A stretch of DNA of 64,000 nucleotides, taken from positions 1-64,000 of the forward strand of contig NZ_NMWU01000012.1 in assembly GCF_002860355.1 (NCBI RefSeq). The letters run 5' to 3'. The position numbers and the translations under genes are program-made. The stretch's first letter is position 1. Every line of letters starts with the position of its first letter. Under the pieces are notes generated by a model. The model saw only the letters and a program-made list of their open reading frames with translations, searched no databases and was not told where the DNA came from. This DNA comes from Bifidobacterium margollesii. GTDB taxonomy: Bacteria; Actinomycetota; Actinomycetes; Actinomycetales; Bifidobacteriaceae. Below are positions 46,132-58,173 of this stretch, piece by piece.

Positions 46132-47001
46132 TCAGTGGAGCTCGGGGTAGAAGAAGTTGTCGATCAGACGGGTCTTGCCGATGCGCACGGCGATGGCCAC
46201 CAGCACCGGCTGGTCGAGCGTGGCCACGGGATGCACGTTCTCAAGATCCACCACCTCAACATACTCCGGATCGGCGAGCGGCTCGGTGGCCAGCACCTCG
46301 CGCACCTTGGCCTTGATCGTCTCGGCGTTCTTCTCGCCGGCCTCGGCCAGCGCACGGCCGGCCTCAAGCGCCTTGTGCAGGATCGGCGCGGCGGCCCGTT
46401 CCTCGGGGTTCAGATACGTGTTGCGCGAGCTCTTCGCCAGACCGTCGGCCTCGCGGATGATCGGGCAGCCGATGATCTCGATGTCGAAGTTGAGATCGCG
46501 TACCATACGCTTGATCACCAGCAGCTGCTGCGCGTCCTTCTGACCGAAGTAGGCGCGGTTCGGGGTTACGATGTTGAACAGTTTGGCGACTACCGTGCAC
46601 ACGCCGCCGAAGTGCACCGGACGGCTCTTGCCGCACAGCTCCTCGGTGATCGTGGCCATGGTGATGGCGGTGGTGCGATTCGGATAGTACATCTCCTCGG
46701 GGGAGGGGTTGAACAGCAGATTCGCGCCCGCGCCGGAGACCAGCTTCGCGTCGCGGTCGAGATCGCGCGGATAGGCTTCGAGATCCTCGTTCGGCCCGAA
46801 CTGCACGGGATTGACGAAATCGGAGACGACGACGCGGTCGTTGTCGGCCACGGCATGGTCGATCAGGCTCCGGTGTCCCTCATGCAGGAATCCCATGGTC
46901 GGCACGAGGCCGACGGAAAGGCCCTGGGCCTTCCACGCCTTGACTGCCTCGCGCACTTCGGCGATGGTGTGGACGATCTTGAATTCGTTGGTATCGGTCA
47001 T
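46132..47001 (-). CDS. panC: Pantoate--beta-alanine ligase
   Basis: PanC joins pantoate and beta-alanine with ATP to form pantothenate. The 289-residue protein has [20 protein letters not shown] (HxGH nucleotide motif), [19 protein letters not shown] and [19 protein letters not shown]. The start at 47001 ([12 protein letters not shown]) follows a GGAAG-type ribosome binding site. The upstream in-frame extension reads through a REP-like repeat and is not coding. The gene order panB-panC-panD supports the role. Confidence 0.97.
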   Translation of the reverse strand: MTDTNEFKIVHTIAEVREAVKAWKAQGLSVGLVPTMGFLHEGHRSLIDHAVADNDRVVVSDFVNPVQFGPNEDLEAYPRDLDRDAKLVSGAGANLLFNPSPEEMYYPNRTTAITMATITEELCGKSRPVHFGGVCTVVAKLFNIVTPNRAYFGQKDAQQLLVIKRMVRDLNFDIEIIGCPIIREADGLAKSSRNTYLNPEERAAAPILHKALEAGRALAEAGEKNAETIKAKVREVLATEPLADPEYVEVVDLENVHPVATLDQPVLVAIAVRIGKTRLIDNFFYPELH

Positions 47002-47040
47002 GATGTTGCTTCCTTTTCGTTGATTGATGCGTTGATGGTT

Positions 47041-47110
47041 CTGCCTTCCCTTGAGGGGAAGGTGGCCGGTGCAACCGGCCGGATGAGGTGACAGCAACCG
47101 GATGAGGTGA
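47041..47110. repeat. REP-like unit between panB and panC
   Basis: CCTTCCCTTGAGGGGAAGG forms the first hairpin and GGCCGGTGCAACCGGCC the second, followed by GGATGAGGTGA; the ending AACCGGATGAGGTGA is duplicated. It matches the 32.4-kb units closely. It lies in the panB-panC gap of an otherwise compact operon and might tune panC-panD expression. Confidence 0.85.
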
Positions 47111-47124
47111 CGTCCGGAACGGCG

Positions 47125-47952
47125 CTACTTGAGTTCGTCGAGAATCGTTTCGTCCATCCTGAATCCTTCATTGTCGTTGTCGGGGAAGGCCCCGGACTTC
47201 ACGTCCTCGATGTACCGGCCGAACGCCTCGCGCATCTGCGTGCCGATCTCGGCGTAGTGGCGCACGAACTTCGGTTTCATCTCCCCGTACATGTTGAGCA
47301 GATCCTGATACACGAGAATCTGCCCGTCGGTCACGTCTCCCGCGCCGATGCCGATCGTCGGAATGGTCAGCTCCTCGGTGATCCGCTTGGCGAGCAGGGT
47401 GGGGACGCCTTCAAGCACCACGGCGAACGCCCCGGCGTCCTCGATGGCGCGGGCGTCATCGAGAATCTGCTGGGCGGTCCGCACGTTCTTGCCCTGCACC
47501 TTGAATCCGCCGAACTTGTTCACCGACTGCGGGGTAAGACCCAGATGAGCCATCACGGGGATCGAAGCGGTGACGATCGCCTTGATCTGATCGTGGAACG
47601 CCACGCCGCCTTCAAGCTTCACGGCCTGCGCGCCGCCCTCCTTGACGAGACGGCCGGCGTTCTCCACGGCCTGATCCACGGTGTGGTAGGCCATGAACGG
47701 CAGATCGACCACCACGAGCGCGTTCTTCGCGCCGCGGGTGACGCACTTGGCATGGTGGATCATGTCCTCCATGGTGACGGGCAGCGTGGAATCGTAGCCG
47801 AGCATCACCATGCCGAGCGAATCGCCGACGAGAATGCCGTCGATGCCGGATTCGTCGATGAGTTTGGCGGTGGTGTAATCGTAGGCGGTGAGCATGGTGA
47901 GCTTCTCGCCCTTGTCCTTGGCCGCTTGGAAGGTGACCGCGGTGTGCTTCAT
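47125..47952 (-). CDS. panB: 3-methyl-2-oxobutanoate hydroxymethyltransferase
   Basis: PanB makes ketopantoate from 2-oxoisovalerate and methylene-tetrahydrofolate. The 275-residue TIM barrel shows LTAYDYTTAKLIDESGIDGI, VGDSLGMVMLGYDSTLPVT, VKLEGG and the GIGAGDVTDGQILVYQDLL block, all family hallmarks. GAAAGGAACACC precedes the ATG. It lies between the DUF2520 oxidoreductase gene and panC, which frames the missing ketopantoate-reduction step. Confidence 0.97.
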   Translation of the reverse strand: MKHTAVTFQAAKDKGEKLTMLTAYDYTTAKLIDESGIDGILVGDSLGMVMLGYDSTLPVTMEDMIHHAKCVTRGAKNALVVVDLPFMAYHTVDQAVENAGRLVKEGGAQAVKLEGGVAFHDQIKAIVTASIPVMAHLGLTPQSVNKFGGFKVQGKNVRTAQQILDDARAIEDAGAFAVVLEGVPTLLAKRITEELTIPTIGIGAGDVTDGQILVYQDLLNMYGEMKPKFVRHYAEIGTQMREAFGRYIEDVKSGAFPDNDNEGFRMDETILDELK

Positions 47953-48078
47953 GGTGTTCCTTTCGTTATGGTCACGGTCGTTGCCGATCCGTGCCTTGTT
48001 GAGTTATCGGGAAAACTGTTGGGTTATCGGATATCGTCCGCCGGGATGTGGTCGGTCGGCGGATGGGAACGTCGTCGG

Positions 48079-49023
48079 TCAGACCGATCCGTTCGACATG
48101 CTGAGCAGATCTCGCAGTTCGGTGTAGTCCCTATTCGGATTCTTCTCCTCGGCCACGTCGAGCAGCGCCTGCGACAGCACGCGATAGATCCGCGCGGCCG
48201 TCGCTCCGGATTCGGGATCGGAATTCGCGGCGTCGAGCGCCTCCAGATGCGCGCGGACGGTGCCGACGTCCGCGCGTTCGACCGGTCCGGTGAGCGAGGC
48301 CTTCGCCCCGCGCTCGCAGAACGCCGCCGCATTGTGCTCGATCATGCCGGTGAGCGCCTCCCTCGCCTGCGATTCGGTGAATCCGCAGGAGGCCAGTGTT
48401 TCCACGGCCTGATGCCATAGGGCGATCGGCAGGTTCGAGGCCATCACCGCGGCGGCGTGATACCGGGTTTTGTCTTCGGGACGGATGATGCGATTGGGAT
48501 TGCCCAGTCTGGCCAGCAGCTGCACCATCATCTCGGTGACGCGACGGTCGCCTTCGAGGGCGAAGAACGCGCCTTCGAGTTGATCGACGGGCCTGCGTTC
48601 ATCGTCCACGGCGAATCGTTCGCTGACCGCCTGCATCGGATGCATGGAGAACGCGGAGACGCCGAATCGTTCGGCATCGTCGAACACCGCGGACGACAGG
48701 CATCCGCTGCAATGGCCGATCGACATGCCGCTGACCGCCGGGCTGCCGGCGATATGCCCGTCTTCGGGAAGACCGGGAATCGCGCGCAGTTCGCGCCATA
48801 CCGCGGCGATCGCATCATCCGGCGTGGTGACGAGGATCATGTCGCTGCCGCGGACCAGCGCTTCGAGCGTATGGAACGCCTGCCCGCCGATCGCGTCCGA
48901 AGCCGATTGGGCGTTCGTCTGCGAACGGCTGAAATACCCGGAGATCTGTACCAGCGGGGAACGCTTCAGGTGCGACCCCAGCGCACAGCCGACACGGCCC
49001 GCTCCGATGAATCCGATGCGCAT
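48079..49023 (-). CDS. Rossmann-fold/DUF2520 oxidoreductase, candidate ketopantoate reductase
   Basis: A 314-residue NAD(P)-binding protein. The N terminus has a clear dinucleotide motif, RIGFIGAGRVGCALGSHL. The middle includes GSPAVSGMSIGHCSG and SAFSMHPMQAVSE; the C-terminal DUF2520 part has YHAAAVMASNLPIALWHQAVE and LTGPVERADVGTVRAHLEAL. No panE is seen in the window, while panB, panC and panD are all here. A DUF2520-type protein, PanG, has been reported as an alternative ketopantoate reductase, so this is the natural candidate for that step. Its stop coincides with the start region of coaX's 3' end by one base on the minus strand, showing tight packing. Confidence 0.75.
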   Translation of the reverse strand: MRIGFIGAGRVGCALGSHLKRSPLVQISGYFSRSQTNAQSASDAIGGQAFHTLEALVRGSDMILVTTPDDAIAAVWRELRAIPGLPEDGHIAGSPAVSGMSIGHCSGCLSSAVFDDAERFGVSAFSMHPMQAVSERFAVDDERRPVDQLEGAFFALEGDRRVTEMMVQLLARLGNPNRIIRPEDKTRYHAAAVMASNLPIALWHQAVETLASCGFTESQAREALTGMIEHNAAAFCERGAKASLTGPVERADVGTVRAHLEALDAANSDPESGATAARIYRVLSQALLDVAEEKNPNRDYTELRDLLSMSNGSV

Positions 49024-49835
49024 CAGCGTCTGCGCCCCCTGCCGCGCGCGTTGCGCTGGGCGTTCTTCTGCGCCTGGATCTTCGCGTAGATGATCGCCAG
49101 ACCCTTGAAGATCAGCTGACGGTCATACACGTCGATGGAGTCGGTGTCGCCGTAGAACACGTTGCCGAGCCCGCCGGTGGCCACCACCTTGAAATCATGG
49201 CCGATCTCCCTGCGGAATCGGTTGATCGTGTACTCCACGCCACCGAGATACTGGTAGTACAGGCCGGCCTGCATGGCGGTCTTCGTTCCGGTGGCGAGAA
49301 TCGTGTCGGGCTTGGTGATCTCCACCTCCGGCAGCTGCGCGGTGTGGCTCCACAGCGAACTGGCCCCGGATTCGAGGCCAGTGCTGATCACACCGGCGCA
49401 GAACGTGCCGGTCTCGTCTACGTAGTCGTAGGTGGTGGCGGTGCCGAAATCGATTACCAGCACCGGCCCGCCGTACAGGAAGTACGCGCCGGCGCAATCC
49501 GCGATACGGTCGGCTCCCACGGTTTTCGGGTCGTCCACGCGCACGTTGATGCCGCACTTGACGCCGGGGCCCACGATGATCGGCTCCAGATCGAGGAACT
49601 TCTTGATGCTCGAGCGGAAGGCGTACATCACCTTCGGAACCACCGAGGAGATGATCACGTCGTCCACGTCGTCCGGATCGACATGGGACATCCCCATGAA
49701 GGTGGAGAGCATCATCGCGTATTCGTCGCTGGTGCGCCGGGTGCTGGTGGTCAGCCGGTAGGTGCCGATGATGTCGTCGCCGTCGATGAAACCGATGACG
49801 ATGTTGGTGTTGCCGATGTCTACGGCGATCAGCAT
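49023..49835 (-). CDS. coaX: Type III pantothenate kinase
   Basis: CoaX phosphorylates pantothenate, the first step of CoA synthesis. The 270-residue ASKHA-fold protein begins LIAVDIGNTNIVIGFIDGDD (phosphate-1 motif) and has GADRIADCAGAYFLYGG and VIDFGTATTYDYVDE (phosphate-2). It ends in a basic tail GRGRRR. Type III kinases are not inhibited by CoA and use monovalent cations. It is coded between coaBC and the DUF2520 gene with almost no spacing, so it is co-transcribed with them. Confidence 0.96.
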   Translation of the reverse strand: MLIAVDIGNTNIVIGFIDGDDIIGTYRLTTSTRRTSDEYAMMLSTFMGMSHVDPDDVDDVIISSVVPKVMYAFRSSIKKFLDLEPIIVGPGVKCGINVRVDDPKTVGADRIADCAGAYFLYGGPVLVIDFGTATTYDYVDETGTFCAGVISTGLESGASSLWSHTAQLPEVEITKPDTILATGTKTAMQAGLYYQYLGGVEYTINRFRREIGHDFKVVATGGLGNVFYGDTDSIDVYDRQLIFKGLAIIYAKIQAQKNAQRNARGRGRRR

Positions 49836-49851
49836 GCGTACTCCTTATACG

Positions 49852-51381
49852 TTATGGGCATACGTTATGGGCGTTATGGTTTTCTGCGTTCGTGGTCGTT
49901 GCGACCGTTGGTTCGGACCGTTGGTTCAGACCAACGGTCCGAACCGTCTGCGGAACCTGAGCCCGCAGTGAGTTCAGACGGTTCAGGATCTCTCCGGCGA
50001 GCCGCCGCTTGGGCATGCGGCTCAGCTGTTCGATGTCGGCGGTCTGCTCGTCGGTTGGGGTGAGGATCGTGACCACATTGGTATCGGTGGCGAATCCGGC
50101 GCCGGGCTCGCGAAGGTTGTTGGCGACCAGCATGTCGCAATGCTTCTCCAGCAGCTTCTTCGCGGCGTTTTCGATGAGATGCTGCGTTTCCATCGCGAAC
50201 CCGCAGATCACCTGCGAACCATCCGTACGCTTACGGGAGCCGGCCCAGGCGAGGATGTCGGGGTTGGCGGTGAGCTCCAGTTCGAGCGTGGTGCGGCCGT
50301 GCTTCTTGATCTTCTCCGAAGCGGCGTTCACCGGGCGGAAATCGCCCACCGCGGCGGCCATGACGGTCAGATCGGCTTCGGGGAAATGCGAGGACACCGC
50401 TTCGAACATCTCCTGCGCGGTGGTCACGCGGTCGATGCGCACGCCGGCCGGAGCGTCCAGAGCCACCGGGCCCGAGACCAGCGTCACGGTTGCGCCCATG
50501 TCGCGCGCGGCCTCGGCCAGCGCGTAGCCCATCTTGCCGGTGGAATGGTTGGTCAGGTAGCGGATCGGATCAAGCGGCTCCTGTGTGGGGCCCGCGGTGA
50601 TCAGCACGTTCAGTCCGGCAAGCGGGGCGGTCGCGCCTGTGGATTCGATTGCGGCGGATTCGACGGTGGGGGATTCGGTGTTCCCGGTTTCGGGGGATGC
50701 CTCACCCGCGTGTTCGGTGTTGTCGCCTGCCGGATCCTCCGCCAATACCGCGTCGATGGCCTGTTCGATGTCGGGCAGATCGGCCAGCCGTCCCTTGCCT
50801 ACGTCCTCGCAGGCGAGCAGACCGGTGGCCGGCTCCACGAACCGGAAGCCAAGCTCACGACATTCGCCGATGTTGCGCTGGGTCGCCAGATTCTCGTACA
50901 TATGCACGTTCATCGCCGGGCATACCAGCTTCGGGCAGGTGGCGGCCAGCACGGTGGAGGTGAGGTAGTCGTCGGCGATGCCGGAGGCGAATTTGGCGAT
51001 CACATTGGCGGTGGCCGGTGCGATCACGACGATGTCGGCCCATTTGGCGTCCGCGATGTGGCTGATGCCGAGACGGGTGTTGCCGCTCGCGTCGGTGGTC
51101 GAAACGTATTCGGTTTCGGGGAACATCGCCGTGCGGGTGGGGGTATGGGTCAGCGAGTCGAAGGTGATCGGGCCGACGAACCGTGTGGCGGCCGCGGTCA
51201 TCATCACGCGCACCTCGTGGCCGCGTTTGGTCAGATCGCTGGCCAGCTGGCAGGCCTTGAACGCGGCGATGGAACCGGTGACCCCCAGCAATACGTGCCT
51301 GGGCCGGACCCGTTCGTTCTCGTCGGCGTCGGGATGCGGATGCCGCGTCGTCATGGATGCGGTCGAATCGGAAGCGCTCAT
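49852..51381 (-). CDS. coaBC: Bifunctional phosphopantothenoylcysteine decarboxylase/phosphopantothenate--cysteine ligase
   Basis: CoaBC adds cysteine to 4'-phosphopantothenate and decarboxylates the product to 4'-phosphopantetheine. The N-terminal CoaC flavoprotein domain shows VLLGVTGSIAAFKACQLASD, the ISHIADAKWADIVVIAPAT catalytic-histidine region and CPAMNVHMYEN. A Glu/Thr/Ser-rich linker of about 50 residues follows, then the CoaB domain (LITAGPTQEPLDPIRYLTNH, STGKMGYALAEAARD). The start at 51381 follows AGGAGG. The last 30 or so residues are coded through a perfect inverted repeat and do not look conserved. It is the first gene of the pan/coa operon. Confidence 0.95.
   Translation of the reverse strand: MSASDSTASMTTRHPHPDADENERVRPRHVLLGVTGSIAAFKACQLASDLTKRGHEVRVMMTAAATRFVGPITFDSLTHTPTRTAMFPETEYVSTTDASGNTRLGISHIADAKWADIVVIAPATANVIAKFASGIADDYLTSTVLAATCPKLVCPAMNVHMYENLATQRNIGECRELGFRFVEPATGLLACEDVGKGRLADLPDIEQAIDAVLAEDPAGDNTEHAGEASPETGNTESPTVESAAIESTGATAPLAGLNVLITAGPTQEPLDPIRYLTNHSTGKMGYALAEAARDMGATVTLVSGPVALDAPAGVRIDRVTTAQEMFEAVSSHFPEADLTVMAAAVGDFRPVNAASEKIKKHGRTTLELELTANPDILAWAGSRKRTDGSQVICGFAMETQHLIENAAKKLLEKHCDMLVANNLREPGAGFATDTNVVTILTPTDEQTADIEQLSRMPKRRLAGEILNRLNSLRAQVPQTVRTVGLNQRSEPTVATTTNAENHNAHNVCP
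49910..49945 (-). terminator. Perfect 16-base inverted repeat inside the 3' end of coaBC
   Basis: GGTTCGGACCGTTGGT (49910-49925) and its exact complement (49930-49945) enclose a 4-base TCAG loop. It is translated as part of the non-conserved C-terminal tail of CoaBC. A hairpin this strong between coaBC and coaX could weaken downstream expression or protect the 3' end. Confidence 0.75.
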
Positions 51382-51630
51382 GCCAAATCCTCCTGAAGGC
51401 ACGGCGAAGCCACGCGGATCCATCTGCATGCATCGTTGATGCCAGTCGATCCCGTGTACTCGTCGATATACTTCGATGTGCCGATAACCGTCTCTGCGGG
51501 AAGCCCCCGTCAAAGCTGATATCAGTGTACGTGCCGGCGAAGGATCGACGCCATCCGAATGCCGATTATTGCCCTGTAATCTTCGTCACATTCGTGGGAT
51601 CGCGGTGTCGGTCGGATTCGTGCTGGTGGA

Positions 51631-51735
51631 ACCGCTCCCGCTGGCACCGCTCCCGCTGGCGGGAGCTGTCAGGCGGAGCCTGACTGAGGGTGGCCGAGCC
51701 TGACTGAGGGTGGTTGAGCCTGACCGAGGGGTGGC
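51631..51735. repeat. REP-like array upstream of the LacI gene
   Basis: GCTCCCGCTGGCGGGAGC (51649-51666) is followed by GTCAGGC-GGAG-CCTGAC, then TGAGGGTGG repeated three times with GAGCCTGAC spacers. The 443-base gap from coaBC to the LacI start (51382-51824) otherwise holds no gene. The unit matches those at 52.96 and 54.38 kb. Confidence 0.85.
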
Positions 51736-51782
51736 CGGCAGCGTCGCGTCCCGTCAGCCGCCGTCATCCTGCGACGGCGTGA

Positions 51783-52859
<1,077 letters not shown>

Positions 52860-52957
52860 CAATCTCCTTCTGATGATGGGAGATGGTATCTTGACAATCT
52901 CCATGTGAGGGAGCCTGATGCGCTCGCCGCTGGCTCCTTAGACTCGCTGACGGATCC

Positions 52958-53077
52958 CGCTCCCGCTCCCGCTGGCGGGAGCTGTCAGGCGAAGCTTGAC
53001 TGAGGGTGGTCGAATACTCTTGGACAATCTGCCTGGTCCCCAGACTGTGGGGGCGTAAGCTTGACTGAGGGTGGTCT
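52958..53077. repeat. REP-like array between the LacI gene and the AAA ATPase
   Basis: GCTCCCGCTGGCGGGAGC with the second hairpin (GTCAGGC-GAAG-CTTGAC) and TGAGGGTGGTC, then a degenerate second unit that ends in GCTTGACTGAGGGTGGTC. It fills much of the 359-base gap; the AT-rich promoter region of the ATPase follows. Confidence 0.8.
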
Positions 53078-53117
53078 GACGCGGCGTTGAGTGTATGCCG
53101 ATCGGTTATCTTTGCAT

Positions 53118-53174
53118 ACTCATACGGGTTTTCGTATGGTTTAGTAACTTTTAGTATTCTTTAGTAACTTTTAG
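53118..53174 (+). promoter_or_regulatory. AT-rich direct repeats upstream of the AAA ATPase
   Basis: TTAGTAACTTTTAG occurs at 53141-53154 and 53161-53174, exactly 20 bases apart, which is about two helical turns. A CATACG-n6-CGTATG palindrome lies just before it (about 53121-53138). The stretch is much richer in A and T than its surroundings. The repeats look like binding sites for a regulator, perhaps the ATPase itself. Confidence 0.55.
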
Positions 53175-53218
53175 AAAAGTTTTATCATTGAAACGTCGTC
53201 GTGCTGAAGGAGGCCGCT

Positions 53219-54376
53219 ATGCGGAACGTGAGAAGAAACCCGTTCAAGCCAACTGCCGGGCATACGCCTCCTCTGCTCATCGGTAGGGATGATGACGTCG
53301 ATGACTTTGTGGAGGGGCTCGATAACGGTCCGGGGGCGCCGTCTCGTTTGATGCGAGTCACTGGTGCGCGGGGAGTCGGCAAGACCGTGTTGCTTTCCGA
53401 ATTCGCGAGCATAGCTCAGGAACGAGGATGGGAGGTCATTCGGGAATCGGCTTCCAAGGGGTTGGCGGCACGATTGGTGACCAGACTTCATCCGCAGGGC
53501 GATAAGGGCTCATATGGGTTTACGATCAGCCCGAGCTTCAATCTGGCTGGCGTGGCTGGCGGGAGCTTGGGCGAGTTTCATTACGATTCCCCTCAGCAGA
53601 TGCCGCTCACGCTTTCCGACGCCTTGCGATGCCGACTCGATGCGCTTGAAAAGAAGGATGCGGGCTTGCTGATCGAGATCGATGAGGCTCAGGCCGCGGA
53701 TCGTGATGACATGATCGCCATTTCCAATGCGGCGCAGGAGATGAACACCGAGAGCCGGGATTATGCTTTTGTCTTCGCGGGTCTGCCTTCCATGTCGTCG
53801 AAATGGCTGAACGATGAAGCGACTACGTTCATGCGCCGTGCTGATCCGCATGTGCTTGACGATGTTCCTCTTGACGATGTGGCTGACGCATTCGAGGATA
53901 CGTTTCGCGCTTCCGGCATGGTGCTGGCGGGTGATGCGCTGCATATGGCCGCAGAGGCCACGTACGGGTATCCATTCATGATCCAGCTTGTCGGGTACCA
54001 CATCTGGAGAACCGCGATGCGGGAACATCCCGACAGCTCTGAGGTGACGGTGAGCGATGCCGAACGAGGCATAGCCAAGGCGCTGGCGCGATTGGGCGAT
54101 ACCGTGCATGGGCCGGAATTGGATAGTCTGTCGCCGGTGGACAAGACCTATTTGCTGGCCATGGCGCAGGATGATGGCCCGTCTTCCACGTCGGAGATCG
54201 CCGAGCGAATGGGAAAGGGGCTGAGCTATGCGGGAACCTATCGCACTCGGCTTTTGGAGGCGCAGGTCATCGAAGAGTGCGGATACGGCAAGGTGGATTT
54301 CGCGATTCCCTATTTGCGCGAGTATCTGCGAGAGCATGCCGCATTTGTGCGAATGAGCGCGGACGCTTCCGATTGA
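53219..54376 (+). CDS. AAA ATPase with C-terminal winged helix (Orc/MNS-like)
   Basis: A 385-residue ATP-binding protein. Walker A is TGARGVGKTVLLSEF (about residues 48-56), Walker B LLIEIDEAQAADRD. The arginine-finger-type region follows, and the last 80 residues look like a winged helix (STSEIAERMGKGLSYAGTYRTRLLEAQVIEE). The start at 53219 follows GAAGGAGG. Its relatives are archaeal-type ATPases that occur singly in bifidobacterial genomes; the role is unknown. The AT-rich promoter, the direct repeats and REP-like units on both sides suggest it was acquired as a module. Confidence 0.8.
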   Translation: MRNVRRNPFKPTAGHTPPLLIGRDDDVDDFVEGLDNGPGAPSRLMRVTGARGVGKTVLLSEFASIAQERGWEVIRESASKGLAARLVTRLHPQGDKGSYGFTISPSFNLAGVAGGSLGEFHYDSPQQMPLTLSDALRCRLDALEKKDAGLLIEIDEAQAADRDDMIAISNAAQEMNTESRDYAFVFAGLPSMSSKWLNDEATTFMRRADPHVLDDVPLDDVADAFEDTFRASGMVLAGDALHMAAEATYGYPFMIQLVGYHIWRTAMREHPDSSEVTVSDAERGIAKALARLGDTVHGPELDSLSPVDKTYLLAMAQDDGPSSTSEIAERMGKGLSYAGTYRTRLLEAQVIEECGYGKVDFAIPYLREYLREHAAFVRMSADASD

Positions 54377-54378
54377 AG

Positions 54379-54495
54379 CCGCTCCCGCCGGCGGGAGCTG
54401 TCAGGCATAGTCTGACTGGGGGTGGTCGAGTACTCATGAACAATGACCGAGGGTGGTCGAGTACTCAAGTTTGGCTTGACCACCCTCGGTCTGCC
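54379..54495. repeat. REP-like unit and bidirectional terminator between the ATPase gene and lacZ
   Basis: GCTCCCGCCGGCGGGAGC, then GTCAGGC-ATAG-TCTGAC and TGGGGGTGGTCGAGTACTC. A second GGGTGGTCGAGTACTC follows 32 bases later and forms, with its complement, a perfect 12-base stem: CCGAGGGTGGTC (54447-54458) with GACCACCCTCGG (54478-54489). It lies between the convergent ATPase and lacZ genes. Confidence 0.8.
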
Positions 54496-54530
54496 CTGCC
54501 CATGACAGGCAGCCCCATCAGGGCGCGTGC

Positions 54531-57874
<3,344 letters not shown>

Positions 57875-58044
57875 GAAAAAAGTAATACATGGGTTGCCGT
57901 CGCGCAACTTCGGGGAGAACGATTGTCGGAATCGTCGGCGATTTCGGCCGGTGATCTCGGTGGGAATGCTTGGTATCTTGCTTGATCTTTTACCGTGATA
58001 ACCAAATGTTTCCGGTTTCGAACACGCCGTATTACCAATATTTT

Positions 58045-58060
58045 AGTAATGAATTTTACT
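58045..58060. promoter_or_regulatory. Second LacI-type operator in the lacZ-lacS divergent region
   Basis: AGTAATGAATTTTACT matches the first operator with one half-site mismatch. An additional ATTAC/GTAAT pair (58031-58035/58046-58050) overlaps it. The whole 403-base divergent region (57771-58173) is AT-rich around these sites, and TTGACA at 58112-58117 may be the lacS -35. Confidence 0.65.
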
Positions 58061-58173
58061 TTAAATCAATAATGAAATACACTGACCGATATTGGATCAA
58101 CGGATGATCCTTTGACAACATCCCCAGCCTCCGCAGCAATCCACAGAACCGGAACCTACAGAAAAGAGCGACC

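Noticed and set aside
47002-47097. Longer PanC N terminus
   Set aside because: The extra frame translates a REP-like repeat and does not match PanC proteins; the start at 47001 fits the family.
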